A DNA stretch of 64,000 nt. It comes from Candidatus Eremiobacteraceae bacterium. Its GTDB lineage: Bacteria; Vulcanimicrobiota; Vulcanimicrobiia; Eremiobacterales; Eremiobacteraceae. Below are positions 25,455 through 35,000 of the stretch, one piece after another (position 1 is the first letter of the stretch; the number at the start of each line of letters is the position of its first letter). The translations under genes and the position numbers were made by a program. The stretch spans positions 1-64,000 of the forward strand of contig DATGJI010000059.1 in the NCBI GenBank assembly GCA_035295225.1, given 5' to 3'. The notes beneath the pieces are model-generated. The model had not been told where the DNA came from. It saw only the letters and a program-made list of their open reading frames with translations, and made no database searches.

Positions 25455-26108
25455 CTACGGGTGCGGCGTTGCGGCCGTTTGAGGCTTGGCTGCCGTAGCT
25501 CCGACCGTCGCGCTCGTTGCTGTTCCGGTCGTCGCCGTTGTCGTCGCAGCCGTTGCGCCTGCTGACGCGGCGGCGCCGGTCGCGACGGCGGCTTGCGCCG
25601 GCTGAGCGGCCGCGATCGCGGGCTGGAACATCGCCGCAGCCTCGGTGCGCGCCTTTGCCGCGTACGGCGACGTCTTGAATTGGGCGAAGAGCAGCGCGCG
25701 GCAGCGCTCTGCTTCGCGGTTGCCGTCGGGTGTGTTCATCGCCCAGAACTCGTGCGACATATAGTAGGCTTTGCCCGGAAGCCACGTGTCGTGCGGATAT
25801 TTCTTCGACCAATCTTCAAGCGCGTCTTCGGCCAGCGATAATTTATCGTAATACGCCGCCGCGTGAACGGGATCGAATCCCTCGCGCAGTTTCGTGTCGT
25901 GAATCGTATTGCTGATGCCAAGGATACTGAGCTTCATGCGACCGAAATACTCGTCCGCCGGTGCGACCACCGGTTTGGCGGCTGCAGGCTTTGCGGTCAC
26001 CTGTTTTGCTGGTGACGGCGCAGGTTTGGATGCAGTCGTTCCGGCGACTGCGGCTTGCGTCAACGTAGCGGCGGTGATGACGCCGATCAAGGCGGATTTC
26101 ACGATCAC
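25455..26108 (-). CDS. Secreted protein of an unrecognised family (ADEYFGR paralogue 2)
   Basis: A 217-residue exported protein. GTG 26108, with GGGAGG 9 nt upstream, gives the signal peptide SALIGVITAATLTQAAVAG. An Ala/Lys/Pro linker precedes the shared block PADEYFGRMKLSILGISN, IHD and the helical region ALEDWSKKYPHDTWLPGKA. The C-terminal ~55 residues are almost only Ala, Thr, Gly and Ser (a disordered or glycosylated tail). Compared with its downstream paralogue, the core aligns without large gaps, so the pair arose by duplication. Function is unknown; a periplasmic role is inferred from the signals. Confidence 0.72.
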   Translation of the reverse strand: MIVKSALIGVITAATLTQAAVAGTTASKPAPSPAKQVTAKPAAAKPVVAPADEYFGRMKLSILGISNTIHDTKLREGFDPVHAAAYYDKLSLAEDALEDWSKKYPHDTWLPGKAYYMSHEFWAMNTPDGNREAERCRALLFAQFKTSPYAAKARTEAAAMFQPAIAAAQPAQAAVATGAAASAGATAATTTATTGTATSATVGATAAKPQTAATPHP

Positions 26109-26195
26109 GGATGGCCTCCCGGAAAGCATAAGACGGTAGCGTTCGGACGGCCCCAGGCTCTCGTTGCTACCGATTCGATTATAGAAAAGCGCTGG

Positions 26196-27596
26196 ATGGC
26201 CAAGCGAGTGTCGCGCGTCACGGTCCGGATCGCATGTGCTCAGCTCGTCGCAAGACCGACCGCTCACGCGCGAGCCGCGCTGACGGACATCCTCGCCGCC
26301 GTCGCGGCGGCTGGTGCTGAATCGGCCGACTTTCTCGTGCTTCCCGAGTGCGCATATCCCGGCTATGTACTGCTAGCCGTCGATCCGTATCGCAAGTACC
26401 GCATTCCATCCGCTGCGCAGGCGCTCGCAGCCGTCGGCGATGCGGCGCGGCGCGCTTCGGTGAACGTCATCGTCGGAATTGCGCGCACCGGCCCGGCCGG
26501 AGCGTTGCGCAACGAAGCAGTGCTCATCGACAGGAGCGGAGCGATCTCCGGCGTCTACGCCAAATCACACCTGTGGAATTTCGATCGACGCTGGTTCGAA
26601 CGCGGCGACGAACTTCCGGTGTTCGAGACCGACTGCGGCCGCATCGGTCTCATGATCTGCGCGGACGGGCGCGTCCCCGAGATAGCGCGCACGCTCGCCA
26701 AGCGCGGTGCGTGGCTGATAGCCGACCCGACGGCGTGGGTCGGCGTCGGGCCGTCGTACGCTGACATCCACAACCCTCAAGTCGAGTTCGCGCTCCGCAC
26801 ACGCGCTTTGGAGAACGGCGTCGCGATCGCCGCCGCAGACAAGTGCGGTTCTGAGACGGGCGCCGTCCACTACGCCGGTCGAAGTATGATCCTCTCCGCC
26901 GATGGCCGCACGAAAGCGCAAGCGCCCGCTGACGGTGCTGCTTTTATCGTCGCCGATGTCGTCCGGCATGCGCCGCGGCCGCTGGTGACGAGCGTATCGC
27001 GATCGCAGGCGAAGATACTGCGCGCTCCGGCGCGGCGCAACACCGCGGCCGGCAACGCCGCCTTGCCGTCTCGATCGGTGACCATCGGCGTGTATCAGTC
27101 TCGCAAAGGCGGCAAAGGCTTCGGCGAGCGACGCGAGGCGTACGCATCTTTGCGGGCACAGGGCGCCGAGATCATCGTCGATACGACCGCGCGCGCCGGC
27201 GATATCGCAGCTGCGCTTCGCGGCGCGCGCGGGGTACGCTGCTCGATCATCGAAGGCCGCGACATGTTCGCTCCCGAACCTGCCCGCGCCGATGCGCTTG
27301 CCGGTGCCGACATCATCGCGTGGGTACGTCCGCCGCGGACAGACAGCATACGCGACTTCGCGCGGACGCGCGCCTTTGAGAACCGCGTCTTTGTTCTCGT
27401 CTGCGCCTCGGCCGGCGATAACGAGCCAGCGTGCGTCATCGCGCCTGACGGCGCGGTAGCCGCAGAGGCGCTCGCCCACGTGCCGAGCGGCTACACCTTC
27501 GAAATCCGCGTTGATCGGGCGCGCGACAAATCCGTGGTGGCCCGCACCGATGCGTTCGCGGACCGCACGCCCGCCGCGTACGAGCTGTTTCTGTGA
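26196..27596 (+). CDS. Carbon-nitrogen hydrolase with a second, degenerate nitrilase-fold domain
   Basis: A 466-residue protein. Residues 9-260 form an active-looking nitrilase-superfamily domain with the Glu-Lys-Cys triad: Glu51 (LPECAYPGY), Lys123 (YAKSHLW) and Cys155 (GLMICADGRVPE). Members hydrolyse amides or nitriles. Residues ~294-466 repeat the fold's pattern (VTIGVYQSRKG, SIIEGRDMFAPEPARADALAGADII, RTRAFENRVFVLV). In that repeat the Cys position is Glu353 and no clear Lys is found, so it looks catalytically dead. Single-domain members are about 270 residues, so this fusion is unusual. ATG 26196 has only a weak ribosome site. Confidence 0.82.
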   Translation: MAKRVSRVTVRIACAQLVARPTAHARAALTDILAAVAAAGAESADFLVLPECAYPGYVLLAVDPYRKYRIPSAAQALAAVGDAARRASVNVIVGIARTGPAGALRNEAVLIDRSGAISGVYAKSHLWNFDRRWFERGDELPVFETDCGRIGLMICADGRVPEIARTLAKRGAWLIADPTAWVGVGPSYADIHNPQVEFALRTRALENGVAIAAADKCGSETGAVHYAGRSMILSADGRTKAQAPADGAAFIVADVVRHAPRPLVTSVSRSQAKILRAPARRNTAAGNAALPSRSVTIGVYQSRKGGKGFGERREAYASLRAQGAEIIVDTTARAGDIAAALRGARGVRCSIIEGRDMFAPEPARADALAGADIIAWVRPPRTDSIRDFARTRAFENRVFVLVCASAGDNEPACVIAPDGAVAAEALAHVPSGYTFEIRVDRARDKSVVARTDAFADRTPAAYELFL

Positions 27597-27629
27597 ACCG
27601 ACGCCTGCTCGCATGAGGGCGGAGAACTG

Positions 27630-28208
27630 ATGAGCGAACGCTATACGACCGGCGAAGCGATGGAACACGTCGAGCACGCCCGTGAAGCACTCGAGAAGAC
27701 CGAGCACTTCTTGCTTAAGCACGTGCCGCTCGCAGCTGCCGCGCTTGCTGTGTTCGCAGGACTTTCGAGTCTCTTGGGCGCCAGGACCGGCGAGGCGATG
27801 CTCGCCACCCGCACCGAAGCGGTGCTATCGCAAGCGCGCGCGACCGACGATTGGAACGAATACGAAGCCGACAGCCTCAAGGCGCACCTGAACGAGACGG
27901 TCGGCGTGCTTGCCGCAACGCCAACCGGCAAGAGCGAGCTGGCGACCGCCGCGACGCTGTATCGATCGCGCCAGGGTCCGATTCGCGAGAGAGCGCTCGC
28001 AAGCGAGCGAAAGCGCGACGACGACATCGAGCAGTCGGCGCGGCTCGAGCGCCGCAAACAGCAATTCGACATTGCGGTCGCGCTCGCGGAGATCGCGATC
28101 GTGCTCACGTCGGTGGCTGCGATGACGAAGCAGCCCAGTCTTTTTGTGACGGCGGCATGCCTCGCGCTAGCGGGCGTCGTGTTCGACGTTCTCGGGTTCA
28201 TCATTTGA
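27630..28208 (+). CDS. DUF4337-like membrane protein
   Basis: A 192-residue protein of the DUF4337 type. An N-terminal amphipathic segment (EHVEHAREALEKTEHFLLKHVP) leads into one membrane helix (LAAAALAVFAGLSSLLGA). The hallmark ATDDWNEYEADSLKAHLNE follows, then a charged helical stretch, and two C-terminal membrane helices end at FDVLGFII. No biochemical role is established for the family. ATG 27630 follows GGAG. The stop overlaps the TTG start of the next gene (TTGA), so the two are likely coupled. Confidence 0.75.
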   Translation: MSERYTTGEAMEHVEHAREALEKTEHFLLKHVPLAAAALAVFAGLSSLLGARTGEAMLATRTEAVLSQARATDDWNEYEADSLKAHLNETVGVLAATPTGKSELATAATLYRSRQGPIRERALASERKRDDDIEQSARLERRKQQFDIAVALAEIAIVLTSVAAMTKQPSLFVTAACLALAGVVFDVLGFII

Positions 28209-29497
28209 TACGCCCGTCAGCCGCATTGGCCGTTGTCGCCGTCCTGGCGACATCCGGCGCAGACTTCGATGCGACGCGCTCCGGCGGCCCCGCGGCGGCC
28301 CACGTCATCGTCACGCCGCGCGATGCCGCCGTCTTCGCGGGCGGGTCGCTTCGCATGCATGCCGTCGTCGTCGGTTCGACCACGGAGAATGAACCAATAA
28401 CGTGGTGGCTGTTCGGATCCGGTCATATCGACGGAGATGGGACCTACCATGCACCCGCGGTCGGCGGTGACGTCAACTCGATCGTCGCGGCCGCAAAGAG
28501 CGGCGCCGGTTCTTCACGGATTGCGATCGTGGCGCCGCCGCCGGCGCGCGCGCCGGTCGCGATCGTGGCATGTTATGGCGATGGCGCAGTCGACGTTCGA
28601 GAATCTGGCGGCGCCGGTTCGTATGGCCGCGCCGCGATCGGCGGCGCGCTCGGCGGCATTGCGGTTTCACACGATGGCACGGTCGCGCTCGCCACAGACG
28701 ACGAGCGCGTTGTTTCCGTGGATCTCAACACGATGACCGCTCGGCCTTCGAAGGCGGTGACCGGCGCGCGGTTCAGCGAGGCGGCCTCATTGCGCGATGG
28801 TCTCTTCGCCGTGACCGACGCAAACGCGGGCCCGCAGGATGCCGGGGTCTTCGTCTTCAGAGCGTCGGCTTCGACCGTGCCGGAGCTGGTCGCGTCCGCG
28901 CCGGCGGGTGAGACGCCCGAAGGGCTTGCGGCAGATCCGGACGGCCGGACCGTCTACGTCACGGCAGTCAATTCGAACTCGATCGTGCGTTTCACCGTCA
29001 GCGAGAACGGCGCGTTGCGCCGCACCGGTTCGGCGCAGACGGGCACGCGTCCGTTCGGCGTCTCGCTCGCCGCGCGCCGCGGACTTCTGCTCGTGGCAGA
29101 CAACGACACGCCGACGCTCAGCGGACGTGCGTCGCGACCGGGCTTGGAGTTCTTCACGTTGCCTTCGATGCGCAGGATCGGATCGCCGGTCGCGACCGGA
29201 TCGGCGAACGCTTTGCCTCTCGGCATCGCCGTGGACGAACAAGCGGATCGCGCGTTCGTCACCAACGAAGGGGACGACGACGTGGCGGTATACTCGCTTC
29301 GGACCTTTGCGCGGCTAGCCACGCTTCGCGTCGGTCGGACTCCGTGGCTGCCGGCCGTCGACCAGAGCCGTCATCTGCTCTACGTTCCCGACGCGCGCGA
29401 CGACTCGGTCGACGCCTTCGACACGCGATCTCTTCACCTCAGCGCCATGCGCGCTGCGACATGCGCGTACCCGATCGCCATCGGCGTCGCGAGATAG
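28205..29497 (+). CDS. Exported beta-propeller protein (YncE/lactonase-like)
   Basis: A protein of about 430 residues starting at TTG 28205. A short hydrophobic signal (LAVVAVLATSGADF) leads to an Ig-like N-terminal part (VIVTPRDAAVFAGGSLRMHAVV) and then a seven-bladed-propeller-type repeat region. Blades are marked by GIAVSHDGTVALATDD, GLAADPDGRTVYVTAVNSN, GVSLAARRGLLLVADND and GIAVDEQADRAFVTNEGDDDV. Similar proteins are periplasmic or surface propellers of mostly unknown function. No lactonase catalytic residues can be assigned. It is coupled to the DUF4337-like gene by a TTGA overlap. Confidence 0.72.
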   Translation: MIRPSAALAVVAVLATSGADFDATRSGGPAAAHVIVTPRDAAVFAGGSLRMHAVVVGSTTENEPITWWLFGSGHIDGDGTYHAPAVGGDVNSIVAAAKSGAGSSRIAIVAPPPARAPVAIVACYGDGAVDVRESGGAGSYGRAAIGGALGGIAVSHDGTVALATDDERVVSVDLNTMTARPSKAVTGARFSEAASLRDGLFAVTDANAGPQDAGVFVFRASASTVPELVASAPAGETPEGLAADPDGRTVYVTAVNSNSIVRFTVSENGALRRTGSAQTGTRPFGVSLAARRGLLLVADNDTPTLSGRASRPGLEFFTLPSMRRIGSPVATGSANALPLGIAVDEQADRAFVTNEGDDDVAVYSLRTFARLATLRVGRTPWLPAVDQSRHLLYVPDARDDSVDAFDTRSLHLSAMRAATCAYPIAIGVAR

Positions 29498-29512
29498 GAC
29501 GAGGCAAAGGCA

Positions 29513-30556
29513 ATGCGCGCGGTTTTTGCGTCTCGACTCGGCGGCGATGCGCCGCTCGATAATCTCTCGATCGGTGAACGGCCGGAGCCGCAGCCCGGAC
29601 CGGGCGAGGTCCGCGTGCGCGTGCATGCGGCCACGCTCAATCGACACGACTACTTCACGCTGCAGGGCGTCGTGGCATATCCGTTCGAGCCGCCGCGTAT
29701 CCTCGGTTGCGACGCGGCGGGCATCGTCGATCGATACGGTCCGGATCGGCCGCCGGATTCGCCGGACCCGGGCACGCCTGTCGCGATCTATCCGGTGACA
29801 TTTTGCGGTAGGTGCGCCGGATGCGGGTCCGGTGACCCGATGCTGTGCGCTCGATTCACCCTGCTCAGCGACGGCGATCGCGAAGGATCGTTCGGCGACT
29901 TCCTCGTCGTGCCGGCGAAGTGCGTTTTGCCCAAACCTGAAACGCTATCGTTCGCGCAAACCGCCGCGTTGGGAACGACCTTCCTAACGGCCTATCGGAT
30001 GCTCTTCGTCAAAGCCGCGCTTATGCCGGGCCAAAGCGTTCTCGTCCAGGGCGCGGGCGGCGGACTCGCGACCGCCGCGATCTCCCTTGCTTGCGCGGCG
30101 GGCCTCACCGTGTACGTCTCATCGCGATCGGCTGAGCGACTCGAAGCGGCGCAACGGATCGGTGCGCGGCATGCGGTGCTCGCGGGTCGAGATGCGGCGA
30201 AGACCATTCTCAAACTCTCCGGCGGTGGTGTGGACGCCGTCATCGAGTCGGTCGGTGAAGCGACGTGGGCGACGAGCTTGCGCGCGCTGAGACAAGGCGG
30301 AACGATCGTCGTCTCCGGCGCCACTGCCGGCCCGAATCCGCCGGCTGATCTCGCGCGCGTGTTCTGGCGGCAATTGCAGATCAAAGGATCGAGCATGGGC
30401 ACGATCCAGGAGTTCCGCGACTTACTGCATTTCGTCGCCACACGCGATATCAAACCGCTCATCGATCACGTCTATCCGGCAGAACATGCGCGCGACGCGT
30501 TCGTCCGGCTCGCCGCCGGCGATGTCTTCGGCAAGCTGGCCCTCTCTTTCGAATAG
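29513..30556 (+). CDS. Zinc-type medium-chain alcohol dehydrogenase / quinone oxidoreductase family
   Basis: A 347-residue MDR protein. The N-terminal GroES-like domain has the structural-zinc loop CGRCAGCGSGDPMLC (four Cys). The Rossmann domain starts at QSVLVQGAGGGLATAAISLA, with VYVSSRSAERLEAA after the second strand, where an Arg suggests NADP(H). The catalytic-zinc Cys usually found near residue 40 is replaced (LNRHDYFTLQG), so it resembles quinone oxidoreductases that kept only the structural site. It lies 15 nt after the propeller gene, probably in the same transcript. The substrate is unknown. Confidence 0.82.
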   Translation: MRAVFASRLGGDAPLDNLSIGERPEPQPGPGEVRVRVHAATLNRHDYFTLQGVVAYPFEPPRILGCDAAGIVDRYGPDRPPDSPDPGTPVAIYPVTFCGRCAGCGSGDPMLCARFTLLSDGDREGSFGDFLVVPAKCVLPKPETLSFAQTAALGTTFLTAYRMLFVKAALMPGQSVLVQGAGGGLATAAISLACAAGLTVYVSSRSAERLEAAQRIGARHAVLAGRDAAKTILKLSGGGVDAVIESVGEATWATSLRALRQGGTIVVSGATAGPNPPADLARVFWRQLQIKGSSMGTIQEFRDLLHFVATRDIKPLIDHVYPAEHARDAFVRLAAGDVFGKLALSFE

Positions 30557-30599
30557 TCCAGGCTAAAGTTTGATGTCGATCGCACCGATAGAAAAAAAG

Positions 30600-30685
30600 T
30601 GGAGTCGGTCGGTCACTTTGCATCGCTCGCGAGCCGACGATCGACTCTACACTTGGAAGACCGGGGCTAAGGCTCCGGCCTTTTC
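30600..30685 (+). terminator. Two hairpins after the oxidoreductase gene
   Basis: A long imperfect stem pairs GTGGAGTCGGTCG (about 30600) with CGATCGACTCTACAC (ending 30653). It is followed by CCGGGGC-TAAG-GCTCCGG (30661-30678) and CCTTTT on the plus strand, a reasonable intrinsic terminator. The second hairpin overlaps the last codons of the convergent gene. Confidence 0.55.
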
Positions 30686-31587
30686 TCTTTCTTGGGCAAG
30701 CTGAACGCATAGCCCACGAATCCTCCGATCGCGAGAGCTATGCCCAACGCGCAGATCCAGATCGGCGCTGCTCCCGCGGATATGACCGCCGGATAGGTTC
30801 CAAGCGAAAAACGCAGTCGTACTCCGGATGAGGTGATCTCTCGTCCGTCGACGGCGACGCCGTCGAACAACGCGGCGCCGTTCGCTTCGCGGATCTGAAG
30901 CACCAGAAACGGAACCGTGATGCCGCGCGCCGGAAGGCCGTCGAAATATTTCACACCGACGTCGCGGTGCAGCGGCGGCACGCTGAAGAAGTCGACCGGT
31001 CGCGTATCGGTATCGACCTGAGGAAAGGTAAGGTACGGCGAGAGAAAGGCGACGTTGTTCGGCTGCGTCGTGGTCACCGGACGCCCGTTTGTATCTGACG
31101 CCGTCACGCGCGCGATCGGCCACCGGACCGCAGTGAATACGAATGGTCCCGCGCGGACAACGTCTCCCTGCGAAAGCGTGAGCGTTTTGTCTCCGTCGCG
31201 AATCGTCGCCGCGGTCGGCCAGACGCGTACGCCGGCCGGTTCGCCGGCGTCCGGATACGAGACGCCGATTCTCGCGTAGTGTTCGGGCACATAGTCTTGG
31301 CCCGGCGCGGCCGGAACGCGAACCGGAGCGCCGCCCACGATGTCTGCGTAGACGAAGGCGGCAGCGAGAAGGGCGCCGCCTACGCCCGCTATTGCCGCGC
31401 ATCGCTCGTGCATCGTCTGCGCCGAAGCGCTGCGCGCCGCGGACGAGAGCCCGAATGCTCCGGCAAGCGCCACTGCGAGGTCGACGGCCCAGCCGTGCCA
31501 CGTAGCCAAGAAAGGGTGCAGCTGCGCCGCACAGACGAGGGCGGCGACAAGCATGCTGACGCCGATCACCGGCGCGCCGGCGCGCAT
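30667..31587 (-). CDS. Membrane protein with large extracytoplasmic domain
   Basis: A 306-residue protein from ATG 31587, with GGAGA 6 nt upstream; the open frame beyond it is unlikely to be coding. Three membrane segments occur in the first ~85 residues and one near the C-terminus (PIWICALGIALAIGGFVGYAF), followed by a basic tail (PKKEKRPEP). The ~185 residues between are beta-rich and probably extracytoplasmic. The layout recalls the C-terminal part of ResB-type cytochrome c biogenesis proteins, but I see no conserved His or other residue that proves this. It stands alone, convergent with the oxidoreductase gene. Confidence 0.65.
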   Translation of the reverse strand: MRAGAPVIGVSMLVAALVCAAQLHPFLATWHGWAVDLAVALAGAFGLSSAARSASAQTMHERCAAIAGVGGALLAAAFVYADIVGGAPVRVPAAPGQDYVPEHYARIGVSYPDAGEPAGVRVWPTAATIRDGDKTLTLSQGDVVRAGPFVFTAVRWPIARVTASDTNGRPVTTTQPNNVAFLSPYLTFPQVDTDTRPVDFFSVPPLHRDVGVKYFDGLPARGITVPFLVLQIREANGAALFDGVAVDGREITSSGVRLRFSLGTYPAVISAGAAPIWICALGIALAIGGFVGYAFSLPKKEKRPEP

Positions 31588-31728
31588 AGTTCTCCGATCT
31601 ACGAACGAGGGTTCGAGTGCGAGCGAGCGCCTTGTTCCCGGACTGCGCACCCGTAACATTTTCGGCGCCCTCGCGTCATATGGATGATCCGACGAGGATC
31701 GTTTCCGAGGAGGCTTCGCACCGGCACC

Positions 31729-31932
31729 ATGTCTACTTGCGCTTTCTGCGGCGTCCAATCGACATTCGGTTCAAATCTCTTCGCCCATCGCATCACGCCG
31801 CGGCGTACCCGCACGGTGAAAGTCTGCACCGGATGCATCGCTGACGCCAACGAAGCCGGGTACCGCGTCGCCGAACGCGAGCCCTCAACCCATCCCACTC
31901 CGTCGCCCCCGAAATTTCGTCGCGCGAGCTGA
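31729..31932 (+). CDS. Small zinc-ribbon-like protein
   Basis: A 67-residue candidate. MSTCAFCGVQSTFGSNLFAH has a CxxC pair and VKVCTGCIA a second one, as in a small zinc ribbon. The spacing and the stretch FGSNLFAHRITPRRTRT recall ribosomal protein bL28 (G-N-x-x-S-H and T-R-R patterns), but it is too short and divergent for a firm call. The tail is Pro/Ser-rich and probably disordered. ATG 31729 lacks a well-placed ribosome site; an in-frame ATG at 31684 is an alternative. It lies between a divergent membrane protein gene and the large signalling gene. Confidence 0.5.
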   Translation: MSTCAFCGVQSTFGSNLFAHRITPRRTRTVKVCTGCIADANEAGYRVAEREPSTHPTPSPPKFRRAS

Positions 31933-32088
31933 CCCACAGTATCCCCGAGTGTCCCAGGGGCGACCCGTCTGAGTGCGCCCTGTACTGGTTAGTCGCACGC
32001 GAGCCGCCGATACCTAGGGCATGGCGTTTCATGCGCCCGGCGCAAACCATTCGCAAGAAGCCGGCGACTACAGCCACGCGTTCAACAC

Positions 32089-35000
32089 ATGAGCGTCGCG
32101 CTGCGGGTCCTATTCGTCGTCGACGATGAAGCGCACGAACAGGCGATGCTCGCAGAGCTTTGCAGCGCCGGGTTTTCCGTCGAGCACGATCGCGCAGAGA
32201 ACGAAGGCAGTGTCCGCCGCGCGCTGACGTCCGCGCGCTGGGATATCCTGCTGTGTGATTCTCGCGTCGGCAATCTGAGCGGGCTCAAGATTCTCTCCGT
32301 CATCCGCGACGCGGCGCCTAGCATTCCAGTAGCGATCGTTTCGCGCGTCTCCGGCGAGAACAACACCTCCGAATACCTGCAGGCCGGTGCCTGCGACTTC
32401 ATCGCACGAGATGAGTTCGCAAAGCTCGCGCCTTGCGTTCGTCGCGAAGTGGCGAGCCTCCGAAGTTCCTCCGGCGGCGACGTCTCGGATGACCGGATCC
32501 GGCTGCTGACCGCCGTGATCGAAAACTGGGATGCCGGCGTGATCGTATACGATGCGGTGATCCACGAGGACGGATTCAACCGGATTGTCTACGCGAACGA
32601 AGCGGTGCGCCGCTATACCGGATTCAGTCCGGCGGAGCTCGTCGGAAAGAGCCCAGACATCTTCTATCGCGGCGACGAGCATGCTGCCGCGCGTCTGCAG
32701 ATCCAAGCCGCTGTCCGCGCGGGTCGAGCCTGCCGCGTGGACCTAACGCACGCGGACGCGAATGGCTTACCGATGCAAGTCGAGATGCAGACGTACCCGA
32801 TCCGCAATGCCGAGGGCATGATCACGAATTGGATGGCGGTGCGCAGCGACGTCACGGCGCACAAACGCGCCGAAGAGGAACGCCGCGCGACTGAGACGCG
32901 GTTGCAATTGCTCATGTCGCAGTTGCCTGTCGCGGTGCTCACGTATGATCTATCGATGCGCAACACGTCTGCGACCGGCGCCGAGCTGAGGCTTTTCCGC
33001 ATCCCGCTCGCCGCCATGACGGGCATGAACCTGCGCGAGCTCATCAGGCCGGACGATCCGTATAGAGACGCCGTGCTCAGCATGCACGAACGGGCGCATG
33101 ACGGAGAGTCGTCGTCGATCGTCAAAGAAGACGAAAACGGCTCCTTCGAGACGTTCGTCGAGCCGTTCCGAAATGCCGACGGCGTCATCGTGGGTTCCGT
33201 CACCGTTCTCGTAGACGTCACCGAACGGGTTCGAGCAGAGACCGCGCTTCGCGCCGAAGAATCGCGCTCGCGCGTCATTCTCGAAGGTTTGCCCGCCATC
33301 GTTTGGAGCGTCGACACGGACCTTCGCTGGGGTTACAGCATGGGCGCGGGGCTTAAGCAGCTCGGCCAAACCCCAAGCCAGATGCAAGGCGTGCCGCTTA
33401 GCGAGTACTTCCAGACCGACGACCCGGATTTTCCGCCGATCGCCGCCCATCGGCGCGCGCTTGCCGGCGAGACCGTCAACTACGATATCACGTGGGATAA
33501 CCGCACCAATCGTTGCCATATAGAACCGCTGAGAGACGCGGACGGCAACATCACGGGCGTGATCGGCATCGCGTTAGACGTGACGGAAGAGATCGCAGCG
33601 AAGGAATCGGTCCGCGCCGCCGAGAGCAGAGTCGAAATGCTGGTCCGGCAGCTGCCTGCACTTATGGTCACGATCGATCCCGACATGCACGTGACCTGGA
33701 GCGCCGGTGCCGCGCTTTCGGCGCTCGGGCTGCAGCCCGCGCAGGTCGACGGCATGAACCTCAACGGCTTCGCCGCGGACGATCACCCCGGCCGAATCGT
33801 CTACCGCGCCGTGCGGGCCGCGCTCGCCGGCGAATCCGCCGCGTTCGATTACGCGTGGAGCGGCCGCCGCTTCAACGCTCGCGTCGAACCGATGCGCGAT
33901 TCGTCCGGGAACATCTCGGGCGCGCTCGGTGTCGCCGTGGATATCACCGAACAGCATCGGGTCGAAGAAGCGCTGCGCAAGAGCGAGCTGTCGCTGGCCG
34001 CCGCTCAAGAAGTCGCGCATCTCGGCAATTGGGAACGCGATTTGATCACGCGCGAGACGATATGGTCGGATGAGTGCAGCCGCATATTCGGTTTGGCCCC
34101 GGGTCAGGAAAAGCTGGAGTCTGACTGGTTCTACCGATTCGATCATCCGGACGATGCGGAGACGGTACGCCGCAAAGTCGCTGAAGCCACGTCCACCCAC
34201 ACGTCATACAATATCGATCACCGCATCATCCGCCGCGACGGCGCGGTTCGCTGGGTGCACGAACAGGGCGAATTCGTCGTCGACGCAAGCGGCGTGCCGG
34301 TGAAGATGATCGGGACGGTCCTTGACATCACGGACCGCAAGCAAGCCGAAGACCGGCTCGCCTATCTCGCGCACCACGATGCGCTCACCGATCTCCCGAA
34401 CCGTCTCATGCTCGACGACCGCCTCTCCCAAACGATTGCGCACGCCGAGCGGAATGGGCGGATCGCGAGCGTGCTGTTCCTCGACCTCGACCGGTTCAAG
34501 AACATCAACGACACGTTGGGGCATGCCGCGGGAGATAAACTGCTGCGCAACGTCGCGGAGCGTCTGCAGGCGTGTTTACGGACGGGCGACACCGTCGCGC
34601 GGTCGGGCGGCGATGAGTTCATCATCGTCCTCGCTGACGTCGCGCACCTCGACGACATCGGAATCGTCGCGGGCCGGATCGTCGAATCGTTCGCCAAACC
34701 GTTCTCGATCGACGGTCGCGAGCTGTTTGTCAGCGCGAGCGTCGGCATAAGCGTCTTCCCGTTCGATGGCCGCGCCGTCGACGATCTGCTGCGTTGTGCG
34801 GACACGGCGATGTACCAGGCGAAGGACATGGGGCGCAACAACTTCCATTTCTTCACCGCGAACATGCACGCGAACGCAGTCGCGCGGCTCGCGCTCGAGG
34901 GCGATCTTCGGCATGCGGCAGAGCGCGGCGAGCTCATCTTGCATTTCCAACCTGTGCTTGACTTACCGACCGGACAGATCGTCGGGGCCGAAGCGCTTCT

